From positions 178,729,174 to 178,793,173 of the forward strand of contig NC_079147.1 of the NCBI RefSeq assembly GCF_945859685.1: 64,000 nt of DNA. Direction: 5' to 3'. Positions 1 through 9,640 of the stretch are shown piece by piece. Each line of letters starts with the position of its first letter. Within the stretch, counting starts at the first letter, position 1. The position numbers and the translations under genes are program-made. This DNA comes from Eupeodes corollae. Its lineage: Eukaryota > Arthropoda > Insecta > Diptera > Syrphidae. Below the pieces are notes generated by a model. It did no database searches and was not told the DNA's origin. It saw only the letters and a program-made list of their open reading frames with translations.

Positions 1-531
1 CGAGAAAAGATAGTTCCAGTTGTGAAGAAGAAAGACAGGCTTCAAGGCACGATTAGTCTTCAGATGGAATCCAGTCAATGTGTGGTAAATTAAAATCACC
101 ATGCATTATGAATACATAAAATCTGCCAACTCTAAAATGTAAATGATAACAGATTTTATTTGGGGCGGATCCAGACTTTTCATCAAGGGGGGGATCACAC
201 ACTTAGATGAGTTTTTACTCACCGCTTAAAAATGTTCTTTAATGTTTTGTAAAGGATGCTAACAAAATTTAATAATTGCTAAAATGCCAACTTATTATCA
301 AATTATTTAGAACACTGCTGTTCAGCAAGGTATGGTCTTACTATTTAATTTGGATGACTTATATGAAAGAATTCCAACAGTTTTCTAAATATGCCATATT
401 TAAGAGCTAAAATACGATAGCTTAGAGGATTTTTGTTCCATTTCGTGCAGAAATTAATTTAGGAAATTGTTTGGAATTGTTTATTTTGATCTTATAAAGG
501 CGTAAACAAAACTTAAAAATTGTAGAGACAA
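1..531. other. AT-rich non-coding DNA
   Basis: No coding frame, RNA gene or repeat structure is recognised here. The short open frames have no domain-like sequence. Confidence 0.6.
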
Positions 532-568
532 TAATAGTAGGGGAGCCCAGGATGCTAAATCGGGATTT

Positions 569-990
569 ACTCGAGCGTCAAAGAGACCTATTGGATTGCG
601 AAGCTTAGATGATAAGAACAAAAAAATGTTATATCATATATACACTTTCATCGGTGGGGGGAGCGGCTATAAGTTTTCAAAAATGTATAAAAAAACAGTT
701 GCATGGACATACTCGAGCGCATCAGATATTAATACCATCCATGTTCTACGTATTTTTGAAAATATACGTATGTTAATCTGGTGGGGGTGCGGGTGGTCGT
801 ACGTAAGGGTTGAAAACAGTAAAAAAAAAATTAACCGAGCGCGTCAGATTTTCTAAGGGGATGTTAAGTGAAAATAAAAGAACGCTCTTATGTAATAATC
901 TGACGATTTGGATGTGACCCAAACTCGCAGCCATTATTAGAACTTGCAAAAAAAAATCGCCATTTGGAAATACTCGAGCGCGTCAGATTT
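569..990. repeat. Left subterminal motif array of element A
   Basis: Four copies of a CTCGAGCGCGTCAGAT-like motif begin near 570, 712, 835 and 973, a spacing of about 125-140 bases. Related motifs in reverse orientation lie on the right side near 7190-7400 (for example CGCTCGAG at 7246-7253 and near 7383). Such arrays are often transposase binding sites; that role is inferred. Confidence 0.55.
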
Positions 991-2203
991 TGATATATAT
1001 GGTTCATGTATATTCCCTAAACGTGTTGCCTCTTAATCTAACGATTATCTGGAGGGATTCACCTAATCTGACAATGGAACGATTTTTTTTTATTATTATT
1101 ATTGTTATTTTTTCCTTGCTTAAGTATTTGAGATAAATTAATTTTTCTTAAATCCAGCTTATTTAAATGCAAAAGAAACTTTGCATTCACCCCATCTTGC
1201 ATCCATCGCACCTTTCACCCTCCCCACCTTGCACATACTAGACCTTGGACCCACTCCAAATCCAATAGTGTGCCCAAGCAGGGGGGTTGCAGGGGGCAAC
1301 ATGCCCCCATTCACACCTCTATGTGGCATACACCCAAACTCGCATCAAAATAAGACCACTCAAGCAAAAAAAAAGAATTAAATTAAAATAGTAGTTGTGG
1401 TTATATTCAAATTTTTCAAAAACTAAAAGACATAAAATCATCTAGTTTTCAGTTTTTGATCAAAAACAATTAAGAGCAATAAAGGGGTATGCTCATTTTC
1501 GGCCCGGAGTGTACACCAATGAATTTGGTATCAAATTAAAGGTTGTTCTAAGCCGGATATATCTGCAAAAATATTTTGTCGATAACTCATGGGAGATCCG
1601 AGATATTTGAGATTGAAGTTCGAAATGTCAAACCATTAAAAATCAGCACTTTTTCGACATAAATGCTAATATCTTTGGATACAGAAAAGTTAGAAAAATC
1701 AAAAAGGAATTAAAATAAAGGTGTCAAAAATATCTTTTAAATGAAACTAAAATTACATTTCTATGATTTATATATTTTGAGTTATTTTTAATCAAACCTT
1801 TGAATAACAGCATTTTTTAGGCAAACTTTTGTACAATAATATCTTTTAAAATTCAATAATGATATTAATTTTTTTTGGCACCAATAAGTGGCTTAGTTCA
1901 CAACCTTTATTTTCATATATAATTTTGTAGGGTTTCTTCAACAATTTATTCATTTTGACAACAATAATTCAAAAATATGCTCCTAAAATACAAAAAAAAA
2001 TCTTATCTATCACTATAATGTTAGAAGAGTAGCATCCAAGCGGTATAAGCTTAACATACAGGAAAGAGTTAACCACTTACGCTATTAAATATCTGTCAAT
2101 AAAGTTTTTTTCCGTTATATTTTTTGGTTTGATTCAGTTGATATTTAGTTTTTTGATGTGAAATAATGTTTCTTTCCCACGCTTAAGTTATAATGAACTT
2201 ATT

Positions 2204-2583
2204 TTGTTTAGTTGTGGAACCTATCAATTGAAACAAGCGCGATCTTATTACGGGGAGCATATCCGAAATGATGGCTCATATCTTATAGAAATAAACATGG
2301 ACCCAACCAGGAGTCTCCCAGAAGGTTTACCCTCTACAAGATATGCTAAATTATTACATGGTAGGATTAAGAGCAGGCATATAAGCCGAGAGTATATTTT
2401 GTTTACATTTTATATAATAATATTCAACAGGGCAGAGAAGCGATTGAACAATATTATTGCAATTGCCTAGTAGGTCGAAGAACGGTTGGATGCTGCGCTC
2501 ATGTTATGATCATAATATGGTTTTTAAGTTGGTTAAGATATGAGAGTAAAAGACCCCCTTCTCAATTTTTAAACAGCTTTTAA
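2204..2583 (+). pseudogene. SWIM zinc-finger fragment of a transposon protein
   Basis: The first part reads FSCGTYQLKQARSYYGEHI and onward to HISREY. A single-base frameshift near 2410-2430 then leads into GREAIEQYYCNCLVGRR and TVGCCAHVMIIIWFLSWLRY, ending at a TAA at 2581-2583. The CxC followed by CxH is the zinc-binding pattern of SWIM domains, and the GxRTVGCCAHV form is known to me from transposon-encoded proteins of invertebrates. There is no DDE catalytic region and no upstream exon, so this is the C-terminal remnant of a larger protein. It sits between the inverted arms of element B and is probably what is left of its own gene. Function (zinc-dependent nucleic acid or protein binding) is by family; assignment to a transposase superfamily is inference. 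Confidence 0.6.
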
Positions 2584-3314
2584 GTGACCTATGATTCAGA
2601 TTAGAATTATGTTTTGTCAAACCCATTGCCATTAAAATTATTTATTTTTCTTTGAATTATTATTTAGTTTATAATTATTTATTATTTTTCTTTGAATTAA
2701 TTTAATTTTGTCGATATTGTGATAACAACTTCTATTTTTATTCTAATATTTCCGCCACTTTAATAAGAATTATTTATTTTTTGTTTCAATTTTCCCACTG
2801 TTACTATAAGAATTATTTTTATTTTAGTGTTAGGTATAAGATTTTTTTGTATTTTAAGAGCATATTTTTGAATTATTATTGTCAAAATAGATAAATTGTT
2901 GAAGAAACGCTAAGAAATTATATATGAAAATAATGGTTGTGAACTAAGCCACTTATTGGTGCAAAAAAAATTAATATCATTATTGAATTTTAAAAGATAT
3001 TATTGTACAAAAGTTTGCCTAAAAAATGATGTTATTCAAAGGTTTGATTAAAAATAACTCAAAATATATAAATCATAGAAATGTAATTTTAGTTTCATTT
3101 AAAAGATATTTTTGACACCTTTATTTTAATTCCTTTTTGATTTTTCTAACTTTTCTGTATCCAAAGATATTAGCATTTATGTCGAAAAAGTGCTGATTTT
3201 TAATGGTTTGACATTTCGAACTTCAATCTCAAATATCTCGGATCTCCCATGAGTTATCGACAAAATATTTTTGCAGATATATCCGGCTTAGAACAACCTT
3301 TAATTTGATACCAA

Positions 3315-6300
3315 ATGAGAAGTCAACAGAAGACAACACCAGAGCTTCTCAAACTTCAAGTGGTGTTCACACGAGACATGTTTGATTGTAATGCCGTCTG
3401 CCATAAAAATAGTTTAATTAAAATTAGAAAAAATGAAAATTGTTTAGAATCTTTTAATTATACAATACTTTCTTATAATGTTGCAGGATTAACCAATAAG
3501 ACTTTGTTTGTAGATTTTTATGAATTTGTTAATCAATTTGATTTTGTTTTTTTATATGAGACATTTATTATGGAAAATAATTTTACGAATTTTGAAAGTA
3601 AATTTAGGAATTTTGAATTTAAATTAGTTCCAGCTGTTAGAACACAATCAAGGGGAAGAGCTAGTGGAGGTTGCTTCTTCGGATTAAAAAAAAATCTTAA
3701 AAATATGTGTTGCGAATTTAAAGTATACGAAGGCGTTATTTTTGTTGAACTGTTTTACAAAGAAAAATGTTTCCGAATCCTGCCGACTTATATCAACTGC
3801 AATCAATGGAATACAGATTTTGAACAACTAGAAGGTGTAATAACTCGAGGTAAAACATCTAACTTGCTGGTGGTGGGTGATATGAATGCGAGGACAGGAA
3901 GACAAGCGGGAAATGAAAATGAGATCCTGGGAATTGAACGAAATTCGAAGGACATTATTGTTAATGCAAGAGGACTGAAGCTTATTGAACTATGCGATAC
4001 ATACGGTTTAAGAATTCAAAATGGAACTAGCTTATCGGATACGAACGGAGAATTTACTTTTGTTGGAGGACAAGGTAGCTCGGTGATTGATTATAGTTTG
4101 GTAGGTAGTGAATGGAATGAACTGATTGTTGATTTGGAAATCCATAATGTACCTTACTCTGACCACTTTCCAATCGCCGTAAAATTTAAACTTAATACCA
4201 GAGAAGCAAAGGAATCGAGAATTATGAATACCTTACCGAAAATAAAATGGAAATCGAAACACAAGTCAGAGTATCAATTGAGATTAAATAATGCTCTGAT
4301 ATGCCAAAGAACTTACGATTTACCTCAGATAGAAGAGATAATCAAAGCATCTTACTACACAGTTAACACCAACACTCAGCGAAACTCTTCGGCACCATGG
4401 TATGATGCCGACTGTAAAAAATACAGAAAATTATCGTTTGGCTGGTTAAGAGCGTATAGGACTTCAAATGAGGACTATTTCAGACACCAGTATTTGATGG
4501 CTAATAAGGCGTACAAAGAAATATGTAATAAAAAAAAGGCTGTTTTCTACGAAGCTGAATCAAGACGATTAGCGCTATGCAAAAACTCAAAAGATTTTTG
4601 GAACTTGGCAAGACAGCTGAATGGCAAACGGTTTTCAATCCAAACGAACTTGAGTCCAAACCTTCTGGCAGCTCACTTTGAGAAACTGTTGAATCCAGTA
4701 CATGAGACACCTTCGGTGGAATACGCTATACCAGCCTATGAATGCGGTGTTCTTGATGCTACAATTAGTTACCAAGAAGTAATATCAGCTGTAACGAAGC
4801 TTAAAGATGGAAAAGCTGCAGGTTCGAATGGCATATCAGCTGAGTTTTATAAGTATGGGACACCAGAACTACTCACAAGGCTAACTTTCATATTTAACAA
4901 TATCATGGAAACCGGGACTATACCAAATGAATTCAAAGAATCGATTATTTTTCCGATTCACAAGAAAGGAAACATGGCTGAACCAGCTAATTACAGAGGT
5001 ATATCGTTCCTAAATGCTTCATACAAGATATTTACACTAATACTACAGAAACGATTCAACGAATGGATTGATAGCGACAAACTACTGCAGGAGTACCAGG
5101 CAGGATTTAGAAGTGGATATTCAACGATCGATCATATTTTTACCCTTCGATGTATGGCTGAAACATTCCTTCGCAAGAAAAAGAAGCTATATGCCTTCTT
5201 CGTCGATTTTAGAGCTGCTTTCGATATGATCGATAGAAAGGCTCTATTTTATAAGCTATATAGTAAAGGTATGTCATGCAAGTTTGGAAGAGTCATACAG
5301 AATCTCTACGACGACACAACAAGTAAAGTATGGAATGGTGATGCGCTTTCGGAAGAATTCAAAACACAATCGGGAGTCAGGCAAGGTTGTACATTGAGCC
5401 CAAGCATGTTCGCATTGTTCATTGATGATCTGGTTGACATTCTGCCATGTGGAGTAGAGTACGCGGGGATGATAATAAAACTATTGATGTTTGCAGACGA
5501 TATTGTTCTGTTGGCAGCCTCTTCTGAATCATTGCAGTTGATGATTAACCGATTATTCGAATACTGTCGGGTTTGGAATCTGATAGTTAACCTTGACAAA
5601 TCCAAGATTTTAATATTCAAAAGTGGAAGAGGCCGCAAATGTGCAAACGAAAAATGGCATTATAATGGAGAAAATATAGAGGTTGTAACGGAATTCAAAT
5701 ATCTAGGAGTTATTTTCACGCAAAACCTGAGTATGGAAAAACATCTGAAGGAAAAATTAATGAAGGCAAAATGTGCAATCAGTGCTACATGGAATAGATG
5801 CTTTCATAACAAAAGTATAGCACACAGCAGTAAATTCAAATTATTTGAAGCGATATCAGCATCAATCCTTTTCTACGCAGCTCAGACATGGGGTACAAGG
5901 CAGTACGATACGGTGGAAAATCTTCTACGATACTACTGCAAAAGAATCTTCCAGCTTCCGCGTAGCACACCTAACTACGTTATCATGTTAGAAACAGGAA
6001 TCTCGCCATTGTTCATTCGAACATTAAAAATGCAAGTGGATTATGTCACGAAAGTCTTGAAGATGGATGATAATCGACTACCTAAAATAGTAGCTCTTGA
6101 AGTCATAAGGACAAAGACAAGTTGGTGCGCTGATTGGTTGGAACTTGCTTCAGAATGTGGGATAGTCTTAAACCTGTGCAGTGAAGAATTAGAAACTTCG
6201 CTTTATCAACTCATTGCTGCAGTGGACTTAAAACATCGTGATAAATATATAAATGAGGCAACAGGATCTATCTACAGACAACTATACAGCCAATTGAATC

Positions 6301-6644
6301 ATAACCTGGAGGAGAAAAATTATTTTAGGGATGACAATAGTACAGCCGAGATTTCAATGATGGTAAAACTGCGGAGCGAACTTATGCCACTTAACTACAT
6401 ACCTCATAGAGATGATTTACCCATTGTTTGCTCTTTGTGCAACTTAGGTGAAAGAGAAGATAATTTTCACTTTATGGGTAAATGTCCGATCTTAAGAGAA
6501 ATCAGAAGGGATGTATTCGGAAGTGACATGTTGACACAAAGCCAAATTATACAACTGCTTAACAATATGGATATACAAAAATTATACAAATACTGCAGGC
6601 TAGCTCTTCTCTACAGAAACAAAATCATAAATGAAAGCTTCTAA
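3315..6644 (+). CDS. LINE endonuclease/reverse transcriptase, 1109 codons, open
   Basis: The protein copies its own RNA at a nicked target site. From the sequence: an AP-like endonuclease domain from about residue 45 (SYNVAGL, ETF, GDMNAR near 188 and SDHFPI near 282); a linker with PWYDADCKKYRK; reverse transcriptase fingers and palm with GYSTIDH, FFVDFRAAFD, SGVRQGCTLSP and the catalytic FADD at residue 726; and a C-terminal CX2CX9HX4C knuckle at residues 1039-1057. There are no internal stops or frameshifts, so the insertion is recent and may be active. The first ATG (3315-3317) straddles the target/element junction: two of its bases come from the TSD. The next in-frame ATG is at 3378, upstream of the endonuclease, and may be the better start. 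Clade is not assigned. Confidence 0.85.
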   Translation: MRSQQKTTPELLKLQVVFTRDMFDCNAVCHKNSLIKIRKNENCLESFNYTILSYNVAGLTNKTLFVDFYEFVNQFDFVFLYETFIMENNFTNFESKFRNFEFKLVPAVRTQSRGRASGGCFFGLKKNLKNMCCEFKVYEGVIFVELFYKEKCFRILPTYINCNQWNTDFEQLEGVITRGKTSNLLVVGDMNARTGRQAGNENEILGIERNSKDIIVNARGLKLIELCDTYGLRIQNGTSLSDTNGEFTFVGGQGSSVIDYSLVGSEWNELIVDLEIHNVPYSDHFPIAVKFKLNTREAKESRIMNTLPKIKWKSKHKSEYQLRLNNALICQRTYDLPQIEEIIKASYYTVNTNTQRNSSAPWYDADCKKYRKLSFGWLRAYRTSNEDYFRHQYLMANKAYKEICNKKKAVFYEAESRRLALCKNSKDFWNLARQLNGKRFSIQTNLSPNLLAAHFEKLLNPVHETPSVEYAIPAYECGVLDATISYQEVISAVTKLKDGKAAGSNGISAEFYKYGTPELLTRLTFIFNNIMETGTIPNEFKESIIFPIHKKGNMAEPANYRGISFLNASYKIFTLILQKRFNEWIDSDKLLQEYQAGFRSGYSTIDHIFTLRCMAETFLRKKKKLYAFFVDFRAAFDMIDRKALFYKLYSKGMSCKFGRVIQNLYDDTTSKVWNGDALSEEFKTQSGVRQGCTLSPSMFALFIDDLVDILPCGVEYAGMIIKLLMFADDIVLLAASSESLQLMINRLFEYCRVWNLIVNLDKSKILIFKSGRGRKCANEKWHYNGENIEVVTEFKYLGVIFTQNLSMEKHLKEKLMKAKCAISATWNRCFHNKSIAHSSKFKLFEAISASILFYAAQTWGTRQYDTVENLLRYYCKRIFQLPRSTPNYVIMLETGISPLFIRTLKMQVDYVTKVLKMDDNRLPKIVALEVIRTKTSWCADWLELASECGIVLNLCSEELETSLYQLIAAVDLKHRDKYINEATGSIYRQLYSQLNHNLEEKNYFRDDNSTAEISMMVKLRSELMPLNYIPHRDDLPIVCSLCNLGEREDNFHFMGKCPILREIRRDVFGSDMLTQSQIIQLLNNMDIQKLYKYCRLALLYRNKIINESF

Positions 6645-6844
6645 GATAAACTAATTTTTTTTTTTTATAAATATATTTTGCAAAAATACATACGAATTAT
6701 TGCTCAAAAACAAATTTTCATATTATGTGAAATTTTCATGTGTTGTCAACTAGGCAGACGGCAAAATGCCATGCTTTTATGTTTTTGTAAATTAGGAATT
6801 TAATCATTGAAAAAATAATAAAACCAATCTAATCTAATCTAATC
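3317..6844 (+). mobile_element. Young non-LTR retrotransposon (LINE) with AATCT-type tail
   Basis: The element is bounded by an exact 11-bp duplication, TGATACCAAAT, at 3306-3316 and 6845-6855. The target is the right arm of element B, whose left arm shows the uninterrupted sequence. The 3' end is not poly(A) but a pentanucleotide tail, AATCTAATCTAATC, at about 6830-6844. The element begins almost directly with its endonuclease/reverse transcriptase frame and has no ORF1 or 5' leader, so it is either 5'-truncated just upstream of the frame or belongs to a one-ORF family. A second, shattered copy of the family lies at 23390-29650. Confidence 0.88.
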
Positions 6845-6855
6845 TGATACCAAAT
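6825..6855 (+). repeat. AATCT tail and downstream target-site duplication
   Basis: Three repeats of the pentanucleotide end the LINE and are followed by the 11-bp duplication TGATACCAAAT at 6845-6855, matching 3306-3316. Confidence 0.85.
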
Positions 6856-7567
6856 TTATTGGTGTACACTCCGGGCCGGACGGCCCTTATAAAATGAGCA
6901 ATCCCCTTTTGAAATAAAAACAATGGTAGATAATCTTGATGTATTGAAAAATTACACTTTAAACCTTTTTTTTTTAACTTTACTCAAATTTTGAGTTTAA
7001 TTAAATTTTTCAAAAACTGTGCATAGTTCTGACTTGAATTAAAAACTGGCTAATAAAACAAAATGTTGGCTTTAAAAAAAAGTATAGTCCTTAATTGTAA
7101 ATATCACCGTTATTTTTAAATTTTTTTTCCATTTTAAATAATAATTTTTTGAAATAGCCCCTCCCCTCACTTCGGCTAACGGAAATCGTCAGATTATATA
7201 ATATTTGTGAACGTTGAATTATTACCTTCAAAATAAAAAATTTAGTCGCTCGAGAAAGTCAAGATGACTTTTTTTTTACAAGTTTGTAACCCGCCTACTT
7301 CTTATCGTCAATCGAAAATTGTCAGATTAGTGGAATATACACTTTTTAGCATATAACTAACTTACCCTACCTTAATCTTACGCGCTCGAGAATTTCAGAT
7401 GATCAATTTTATTTTACTAATCTGATCCTTTATCCTTGTAGCGCGGCCACATATACGGGGCTAATACTTGGTGGAGGTATTCAATGGGGTACTAGGTAGC
7501 TCCCTGTATATTAATCTGCCGCGCTGTAGTAAATCCCAAAATCCCTTCTTGGGCTCCCCTACTATAA

Positions 7568-7911
7568 GATTTGATTCTTGAATTCAAGGAAATAGCTGCA
7601 TTTAAGTACATAATTTCTCTAAAGAAATTAGATTAAAACAAAGTAAAGAAATAAGTTGGGAAGAAAAGTTTTGTAGTACTCACAAATTACACGTTTCAAA
7701 GCTTTTATATCCAAAGGATATGAAACGTTTATTATGTTTTTCATTAAGATATTAATTTAACAAAAGTGTCACTTGATTTTTTTGGGACATTTGTATTATT
7801 GAAATTCGTGTTTGAATCTCAGTTCTAGAGCATCCAAAGCGAATTCACTTCAAAAGTAGATTTATTTATTGTTTAAAATCTTTCCCAGAACAGAAAACCA
7901 ATTTTGAAAGA
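7568..7911. other. Non-coding spacer
   Basis: AT-rich DNA between element A and the duplicated block. No gene or repeat is recognised. Confidence 0.5.
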
Positions 7912-9250
7912 AATGAAACGCACGACTGGGTCCTATTTCTTAAAAGATTTAAAAATGTACCTGCAAAATAAGTCTTTCTCAAAAATTTAAATGCCATTTT
8001 ATTTGTCAAAAAATTTAGATTAACCTATTTTTTTCAAAAATCATTTTAAATTTAGTCTTAAAAATATTTTTGGTATAAGCACTAAATAAAGACTTTATAA
8101 ATATAAGAACATTTTACATTAAAATTTCGTCAAAAAATGTTGTCCCCTTTCTGAAATATCGACTTTTGCAAACAAAATTAGTATTTTATTAAAAATCAAA
8201 AAAGAATACATTTTTGATCATAAGAAGAATTTTGAAATCGTTGCATTAGTTCTAGAGCGAACTTAAAAACAAAATTAAGGTTTTTTGAATGGTACCCTTC
8301 TGGATCAACGCGAAAATATCTTTTTCTTGTAGAAAGAAGCCAAATTAAGAACGCAAAATTAAGAGAAAGTTTTAGAAAAATCACATCTTTAACCAAAAAA
8401 TTTGTGTGGGGACTGCTGTTATTTTTCGTATTAATAAAACGAAAAAAACACCTTACACTAATCGGCTGAAAATCTTAATTTCAATCAACACTATTGTTTG
8501 GACTGTAGGGGCCAGGAAAGACAGACAGACGAAAGGAATCGGGGTACCCACTTTTTTCGGCTTCTATACCATCGTAATGTCATATTTGATTAAAAACTTT
8601 ACTTTGAAATTGTTAACTTATGCAAAACTTGCTACATATATATTTCCTGTATTTATGTCTGTCAAAAAAAATGTAATAATAAAATTGAAGGCGAGATTAA
8701 GGACTTCAAAGGCAACTTAATATAAAATTCATGATCTCTTATTCAAGGTTTCTTCCTAAGAATCTGAATATTTGCTCTTTTTCTTAGAAACAATTTTTAT
8801 GAAATTAATTTAAAGCATGACTAAAGTTTTTTCAAATTCAAAATTGAACGAAAATCAAAATTTGAGTTGTTTTTGACAGCAAACCACTTTTTGGTGAATA
8901 CTGTTAAATTACAAATAATTTTTTTAAATGCAATCTTTACGTATACAACTTAACTGTTATAAGCTTTTTGGCTCATGTGACCCCCTAGATCGTCAATTCG
9001 TCAAAAGTTTATGAATTTGTGCTATTTTTTGGAAAAAGGGTGAATATCCGATTCATATTATGTTCTTGGTCCAATCTTCAATCAAAAGTAGTACTTTAAG
9101 CAACAAAGTTTAAGGAAATAATATATAAATGTTGTTTTTATATAAAAAAAATAAATAATTCAAAATATAATGGGGGTCATATCCATTAACGCAATACGAT
9201 TAGTTTTGAATTGAAGGGAATTCCTGCGAAAAAGCAGACAAATTATCTCC
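7912..9250. repeat. Dispersed repeat, copy 1 (start of duplicated block)
   Basis: It matches 60044-61480 in direct orientation, from AACGCACGACTGGGTC to GACAAATTATCTCCCAG. Landmarks are CAGACAGACGAAAGGAATCG (8520-8540) and TACCATCGTAATGTC. The open frame inside it (8406-8720) has no domain character and is also broken in the other copy, so I do not treat it as a gene. A third, diverged copy of part of it lies at 55540-56260. Confidence 0.75.
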
Positions 9251-9309
9251 CAGGTAGGGGGGAGTCATGACCCCTACGACAATGAATATATATTGCAAAT
9301 AAACATATT

Positions 9310-9640
9310 GGATTAATTTAGTAAATTCGAGCTTACCGCAGAAGTTCAAATGTTGTATACAACTAGGAGTATGGAAAAAACCACAAAGAAAGTGTCAAGA
9401 AAGCCACATCTTTTCCGAAAAGGCGGGCGATACTGAGATATGCTTCAAATTCAAGGCTATCCATTACTAAATTCAAGGCAGAAGCTAAGGTAATCGCTAG
9501 TAGATCGACTGTCACTCGGGTCATACAGAAGGCAGACCATATAAGCCACCAAAATATGAAGAAAAACTATCATTGAATGCTAATTTTGCAACAAATCAGA
9601 GTAGGTGGAATCGATCTTGACATACCTGATGGATATACAT
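9310..9640 (+). pseudogene. Tc1-type transposase, N-terminal part (copy 1)
   Basis: This degenerate sequence parallels 61905-62300. In broken frames it gives the Tc1 DNA-binding pattern: RYASNSRLS, then KFKAEAKVIASRST and VTRVIQKA, the second helix-turn-helix region of Tc1 proteins. It is full of stops and cannot be translated. A LINE inserted at 9641-11675 separates it from its C-terminal half at 11676-11965. Confidence 0.6.

Larger units (their letters stand above)
1485..6907. mobile_element. Inner element with arms of about 0.5 kb (element B)
   Basis: Left arm 1485-2003 and right arm 2848-3316 plus 6856-6907 are inverted copies with few differences; the right arm is split by the LINE at 3317-6844. 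The ends share GGGG, GCTCATTTT and GGCCCGGAGTGTACACC. Without the LINE the element would be about 1.9 kb. Its only recognisable coding remnant is the SWIM-finger fragment at 2204-2583. No convincing TSD is visible at its outer ends. The long arms and SWIM remnant suggest a cut-and-paste DNA transposon; the exact superfamily is not settled. Confidence 0.7.
535..7564. mobile_element. Outer inverted-repeat DNA element (element A)
   Basis: The two ends are inverted copies: the left end reads TAGTAGGGGAGCCCA and the right end is its reverse complement. Similarity continues inward through a GGGATTTACT stretch. A trinucleotide TAA flanks both ends (532-534 and 7565-7567) and is a candidate TSD, although three bases can match by chance. 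Both subterminal zones carry repeated copies of a CGAGCGCGTCAGAT-like motif, in opposite orientation on the two sides. No transposase gene of its own is visible; the interior is filled by a second element (1485-6907). Superfamily is undetermined; a TAA duplication would be compatible with PIF/Harbinger, but the termini alone do not prove it. Confidence 0.6.

Noticed and set aside
1181..1381. Proline-rich 66-codon open frame
   Set aside because: Inside element A; the run of CCC/CAC words explains the composition and nothing suggests translation.
8406..8720. 104-codon open frame
   Set aside because: It lies in a dispersed repeat; the same frame is shorter and altered at 60308-60493 and has no domain.
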